DNA of 43,478 bases from Deltaproteobacteria bacterium (GTDB lineage: Bacteria; Calditrichota; Calditrichia; RBG-13-44-9; J075), in contig WYBG01000401.1 of the NCBI GenBank assembly GCA_011526015.1, positions 1 to 43,478 of the forward strand, given 5' to 3'. Positions 40,754 to 43,478 of this stretch are shown here, one piece after another; positions within the stretch are counted from its first letter, which is position 1, and every line of letters begins with the position of its first letter. The translations under genes were made by a program, and so were the position numbers. The notes under the pieces are model-generated. The model ran no database searches. It saw only the letters and a program-made list of their open reading frames with translations, and had not been told where the DNA came from.

Positions 40754-41785
40754 ATGCAGATATCCAGAACCATCCTCATCGGGGCGTATGCCGGCTGCGC
40801 CCTGCTCATTGCGATATTGGAATGGACTTTCGCCGAGAGCGGCTCGCTGATGTATTCCATGCTCTTTTTCGTGGCCCTGTCCCAGGGGCCGTTGGCGATT
40901 GTGGCGGCGGCGGACATTTCCCGTTCCGATTGGCTTCGCGCGTACCGCCGGGAGTTGCTCTCGGTGCGCCACATGATCCTCTTTGTTACCCTGTTATTTG
41001 CTATTTTTGCCGCCAGCGGCAAAGTGAGTCTGTACGGTTGGACCAAACACCCCAACGCCTGGCTGAACCCGCAATTTTTTATCATCCGGAATATTGTTTT
41101 GCTGCTGCTGGCCTGGCTGGTGGCCAATCGCTTCGCCCGGGAATCCCTTAATGACGGGCCCCGCAAAACCACGTGGGCGATTTTCTGGGTTATCACCTTC
41201 GTGGCCAGCCAGACCATCGTCGCCTTCGACTGGGTAATGTCCCTGGATTACCCCTGGATCAGCACCCTGTTCGGGGCTTATTTCTTTGTGGAAGCGTTTT
41301 ACGCCGGCCTGGCCCTGGCGGCGATTATGACCTACTTTAACCATCACAATTTCGTGGAAGAGTTCAGCGAAAAAACCTTCCAAAAAAGCCAGATGGATAT
41401 GATGACTATGTTTTTCGGGTTCAGCATCTTCTGGGGTTACCAGTTTTTCTCCCAGTACATCGTCATCTGGTACGGCAACATTCCCGAAGAGGTGGCTTAC
41501 ATTCAATATCGCTTGAACGAATATTCCGCGCTGCTCTACCTGGTTATTCTGATGCTCTTCCTGGTTCCCTTCGTGCTCATGCTCTCCCGGAAAATCAAAG
41601 CGAATCCCCGGCTGGTTATGCCCCTGGGTTTTTGGGTGTGGGGCGGGATTTTGCTGGAGCGCTATTTCATGATCGGCCCGCACCTGAATTTGCACCCCCT
41701 CATCGCGCCGGTGGAGCTTATTCTTGCCGCGCTGGTCTTCCTGGTTACGCTTTTATATACCCGCCGGGCGGCGCTGGCGGGATGA
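40754..41785 (+). CDS. actF: Alternative complex III subunit ActF (NrfD-like membrane protein)
   Basis: 343 residues with nine or ten membrane helices, a short paralogue of ActC. Recognisable blocks are YGWTKHPNAWLNPQFFIIRN, TIVAFDWVMSLDYPWISTLFGAY-type text (shortened) and GFSIFWGYQFFSQYIVIWYGN, and these match ActF. In known complexes it forms the second half of the membrane core. GAGGTAAG is located 5-6 nt before the ATG. In the usual order actE (monoheme cytochrome c) lies between actD and actF; here it is absent. An octamer array begins on its TGA stop. Confidence 0.93.
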   Translation: MQISRTILIGAYAGCALLIAILEWTFAESGSLMYSMLFFVALSQGPLAIVAAADISRSDWLRAYRRELLSVRHMILFVTLLFAIFAASGKVSLYGWTKHPNAWLNPQFFIIRNIVLLLLAWLVANRFARESLNDGPRKTTWAIFWVITFVASQTIVAFDWVMSLDYPWISTLFGAYFFVEAFYAGLALAAIMTYFNHHNFVEEFSEKTFQKSQMDMMTMFFGFSIFWGYQFFSQYIVIWYGNIPEEVAYIQYRLNEYSALLYLVILMLFLVPFVLMLSRKIKANPRLVMPLGFWVWGGILLERYFMIGPHLNLHPLIAPVELILAALVFLVTLLYTRRAALAG

Positions 41786-41830
41786 ATGGTTGGATGGTTA
41801 AATGGCTAAATTGTTAAATTGTTAAATTGT
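41783..41830. repeat. Phased octamer array (TAAATTGT word), left arm
   Basis: Six 8-nt steps: TGAATGGT, TGGATGGT, TAAATGGC and three TAAATTGT. The first three bases are the actF stop codon. The matching right arm is split: 41831-41848 and 42102-42128 (ATTCAGCC, ATTTAACC, ATCCATTT). Confidence 0.85.
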
Positions 41831-41848
41831 CATCTTAACCATTCAGCC

Positions 41849-42101
41849 TGTCTTATCACGTGGTCTCTGACAATTCGGCGAGTATCAAGTAGCGGCGACT
41901 CCCATTCCCCTCCTGGGAGGGGATTAAGGGGTGGGTCGGTGGGTCAAGGAGGGCGAACATTACCCAACTTTAAGGAGATTTCGCCAACTCCGCCCGGGAA
42001 TTTACCCACCCCCAACCCCTCCCAGGAGGGGAGTTTCTACAAGGCGCTCCGCAGATTCTCATGGCGAAGCCATCCCTTTGGGATAGGTCAGGTGATAGTA
42101 C
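41849..42101. mobile_element. 253-bp inverted-repeat (MITE-like) insert flanked by an 11-bp direct repeat
   Basis: ACCATTCAGCC occurs at 41838-41848 and 42102-42112, immediately flanking this segment. Removing the insert with one copy restores a right arm that pairs well with the octamer array at 41783-41830. The ends are imperfect inverted repeats (GTCTTATCAC at the left; GTACTATCAC read inward from the right). Inside, two palindromes in mirror order, CCCCTCCTGGGAGGGG (41907-41922) and CCCCTCCCAGGAGGGG (42016-42031), lie in a longer inverted pair with ACTCCC and GGGTGGGT parts. There is no transposase, so any movement would be in trans. Confidence 0.6.
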
Positions 42102-42104
42102 ACC
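42087..42104. repeat. 18-nt dispersed motif GTCAGGTGATMGTACACC, copy 2
   Basis: It forms the right end of the 253-bp insert and its junction with the direct repeat. Copy 1 is at 6007-6024. Confidence 0.65.
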
Positions 42105-42128
42105 ATTCAGCCATTTAACCATCCATTT
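42102..42128. repeat. Displaced right arm of the octamer hairpin at 41783
   Basis: Contains the second direct-repeat copy and the steps ATTCAGCC, ATTTAACC, ATCCATTT, the same words as in the right arm of the array at 10995-11050. Confidence 0.7.
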
Positions 42129-42140
42129 ATGCCTCTATAG

Positions 42141-42170
42141 AAGCCCGATTCGCTTGAATCGGGCTTTTTT
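42141..42170 (+). terminator. Rho-independent terminator downstream of the act operon
   Basis: An 11-bp stem AAGCCCGATTC/GAATCGGGCTT with loop GCTT is followed by a T6 tract. It probably ends the act transcript after the repeat-filled gap. Confidence 0.88.
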
Positions 42171-42344
42171 ATGCCCGGAAAGCAAATCGGCGAAAAAAAT
42201 CCTTGCACAATCAGCAGCCGTTTATCATATTCCATCGTGCCTGCTTGTAGTAATACTCATCGCACGTTTGAGATTGGTGTATTCCCGGCGCCTCGTTGAA
42301 AGCTTGAAGAAGTTGTTCATACTCGTTAACCGGCAGTGCAAAAC

Positions 42345-42407
42345 TTTATCCTTTTTCTTTTTACCTTTTACCTTTTACCTTGTATTACCCTTATCCTTCA
42401 ACCTTTA
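42345..42407. repeat. Phased heptamer array (TTTTACC word)
   Basis: Clear 7-nt steps at 42345-42379 (TTTATCC, TTTTTCT, then TTTTACC three times), continuing with drift (TTGTATT, ACCCTTA, TCCTTCA, ACCTTTA) to just before the ribosome binding site of the CBS gene. No inverted arm. Confidence 0.65.
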
Positions 42408-42425
42408 TAACCCGGGGAGCCGCTT

Positions 42426-42869
42426 ATGATCAAAATCAAAGATGTTTTGGCAAGGAAAGGAGCGGAGGTGGTGACAATTCATGAAAACCAGAGCATCCAT
42501 GACGCCATAAAATTTCTGGTGCAGCACAACATCGGGGCGGTGCTGGTGCGCGACGAGGGGGGCGAGGTTGTCGGGATCGTCAGCGAGCGGGATATTCTGC
42601 GCGAGGGAAGCCGGAATAGCGATAAGTTGAAAGCGACCCCGGTTAAGACGGTGATGACCCGCGACCTGATCGTCTGCGAGCCGGAGCACACCATTGAATA
42701 CGTGGAGCAGGTGATGGTGAAGAACAACATCCGCCACCTGCCGGTGATTGCGGACAACAAACTGGTGGGAATACTCTCCATGCGCGACGTGGTGCGGGCG
42801 CGCCTGAAGGACGCGGAAGTCGAGAACCGTTACCTGCGGGAGTACATCGAGGGGAAGTACCCGGGGTGA
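42426..42869 (+). CDS. CBS-domain protein (two CBS motifs)
   Basis: 147 residues made only of a Bateman module. CBS1 (about 7-60) has NQSIHDAIKFLVQHNIGAVLV and IVSERDILREG; CBS2 (about 76-130) has HTIEYVEQVMVKNNIRHLPV and GILSMRDVVRARL. Such stand-alone pairs usually bind adenosine nucleotides or AdoMet and regulate a partner protein, which is not identifiable here. GGGGAG is 6-9 nt upstream of the ATG. The transcript is separate from the act operon, as a terminator lies between. Confidence 0.9.
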   Translation: MIKIKDVLARKGAEVVTIHENQSIHDAIKFLVQHNIGAVLVRDEGGEVVGIVSERDILREGSRNSDKLKATPVKTVMTRDLIVCEPEHTIEYVEQVMVKNNIRHLPVIADNKLVGILSMRDVVRARLKDAEVENRYLREYIEGKYPG

Positions 42870-42963
42870 GAGCTGGCGCAAAGCCCGGGGTGTACGGCGC
42901 GCGGGGCAGGAGGGCGGCGTTGCTCACGCCAGGTGTTTTTTGGCCGAAGTAAGCACTTTTTTT
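42870..42963. other. Short non-coding stretch after the CBS gene
   Basis: GC-rich at first, then TTGCTCACGCCAGGTG and a T-run at about 42957-42963. I see no gene or clear terminator stem. Confidence 0.35.
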
Positions 42964-43005
42964 AATTGCCAATTGTCAATTATCAATTGCCAATTGCCAA
43001 TTGGC
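42964..43005. repeat. Phased heptamer array (AATTGCC word), 6 units
   Basis: AATTGCC, AATTGTC, AATTATC, AATTGCC, AATTGCC, AATTGGC in perfect 7-nt register; the last unit closes a small palindrome (GCCAATTGGC). Confidence 0.85.
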
Positions 43006-43117
43006 AAAGGGGTGGCTGGAGGTAATAGACCTGTTGCGAAATAACGTTTTCGGAATTCCGGGTTGTATATTGGCCCCGAATGAACACCGATAAAAACAAA
43101 TACGATTATGAAAAGTG

Positions 43118-43147
43118 ATTCGTGCCGATTCGTGATTATTCGTGGCT
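43118..43147. repeat. Three 10-nt units of the ATTCGTG word
   Basis: GATTCGTGCC, GATTCGTGAT and TATTCGTGGC in tandem. The flanking GTTGCGAAATAA (about 43031) and TTATTTTGCAAC (about 43155) form an imperfect inverted pair around them. Confidence 0.55.
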
Positions 43148-43225
43148 TATTTCTTATTTTGCAACAACTCTAATCAAGAAAGCGAAGATAACCATCCTGG
43201 TGATCTCCTTATCTGTGCGAGTCTT

Positions 43226-43357
43226 CTAGTACTCCCCGGCAGAGAAAGTCCGTCGATCCTCGTGCCGAAGTTCAACTTCGGCACGCAATTGGGTTGCGAA
43301 GTTGAACTTCGCAACCAGTAAGCCTGGCGGCGGACTAACTCTGCCGCGATGTACTAG
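43226..43357. repeat. 132-bp nested cruciform: one outer stem, two inner palindromes
   Basis: The outer stem has three parts: CTAGTAC/GTACTAG (43226-43232/43351-43357), CGGCAGAG/CTCTGCCG (43237-43244/43339-43346) and AGTCCG/CGGACT (43247-43252/43331-43336). Inside are two 12-bp palindromes, at 43261-43285 (CGTGCCGAAGTT) and 43292-43316 (GGTTGCGAAGTT), sharing the core CGAAGTT-S-AACTTCG. No coding frame. Confidence 0.88.
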
Positions 43358-43388
43358 TGCGACAAACACTAAGTTCTTGCACCCCTTT

Positions 43389-43465
43389 GTCATGCCCGAA
43401 TGTCTTTATCGGGCATCCACAGGCCTAAAACTTATAGATTCCCGATAGAAACATTCGGGAATGAC
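43389..43465. repeat. Inverted pair of GTCATKCCCGAATGT hairpins
   Basis: 43389-43417 and 43437-43465 are inverted copies of each other with 25 of 29 positions matching, and each is itself a hairpin (ATGCCCGA/TCGGGCAT and ATTCCCGA/TCGGGAAT, both with 9-nt loops). From memory, sequences like this are widely dispersed in several phyla. Confidence 0.75.
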
Positions 43466-43478
43466 CCAGGAGAAAGGG

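Noticed and set aside
41819-42429. Plus-strand frames in the 41786-42425 gap
   Set aside because: They translate palindromic repeats, the MITE-like insert and the terminator; low-complexity peptides without start signals.
21456-43005. CRISPR arrays
   Set aside because: The repeated units are 7 or 8 nt with no spacers, and no cas genes are present.

Overview
The window reads as a chromosomal segment of an aerobic, Gram-negative-type bacterium. It carries Tat and lipoprotein signals, an alternative complex III (act operon), a caa3-type A2 cytochrome oxidase, a three-subunit NAD(P) transhydrogenase and de novo lipoate synthesis. GC content is moderate to high in core genes and visibly lower in the restriction-modification islands. 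The gene set and the very unusual intergenic DNA would suit a member of the FCB group (Calditrichota/KSB1-like or Ignavibacteria-like), but nothing here fixes the taxonomy and I treat that as a guess. No rRNA, tRNA or CRISPR was seen.

Layout. 1-2008: the tail of a TrkA-C-domain transporter and a P5C dehydrogenase. 2068-5247: first restriction-modification (R-M) island (solitary HicB, nuclease, beta-class methyltransferase). 5556-8971: dodecin, a putative esterase, gpsA, purC. 8968-10882: second R-M island (SPPY methyltransferase, a 41-residue ORF that looks like the front of a nuclease, Dam-like methyltransferase), with its last gene overlapping purC. 11048-15335: Gx-transporter/NusG-II pair, small membrane proteins, a lipoprotein, a voltage-sensor-like membrane protein and a class-A-like serine hydrolase. 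15666-21452: sco-ctaD-ctaE-coxIV-ctaC-ctaB, the caa3 oxidase and its assembly factors. 21574-27565: E3, lipB, E2 and lipA, interrupted by small toxin-antitoxin-type genes. 27690-30222: third R-M island of BsuBI/PstI type, whose nuclease is split by an in-frame TGA. 30511-33570: pntAA-pntAB-pntB. 33874-41785: a membrane cytochrome c followed by actA-B-C-D-F. 42426-42869: a CBS-domain protein.

The respiratory genes fit together: transhydrogenase sets the NADPH/NADH balance, alternative complex III (quinol:cytochrome c or direct-to-oxidase electron transfer) feeds the caa3 oxidase, and Sco/CtaB mature the oxidase with copper and heme O/A. The lpd-lipB-E2-lipA group supplies a lipoylated 2-oxo acid dehydrogenase, but no E1 is present.

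The most striking signal is between the genes. At least fifteen intergenic sites hold short arrays of a 7-nt or 8-nt word, repeated in exact register with drift, most often followed by the same word in reverse complement so that a long imperfect hairpin results. The word differs from site to site while the architecture and the 7/8-nt period stay the same, and the arrays often begin or end on the neighbouring stop codon. One array is interrupted by a 253-bp inverted-repeat insert flanked by an 11-bp direct repeat. Other gaps carry perfect palindromes and nested two-hairpin 'cruciforms'. I know of no named family that describes the phased arrays as a class.
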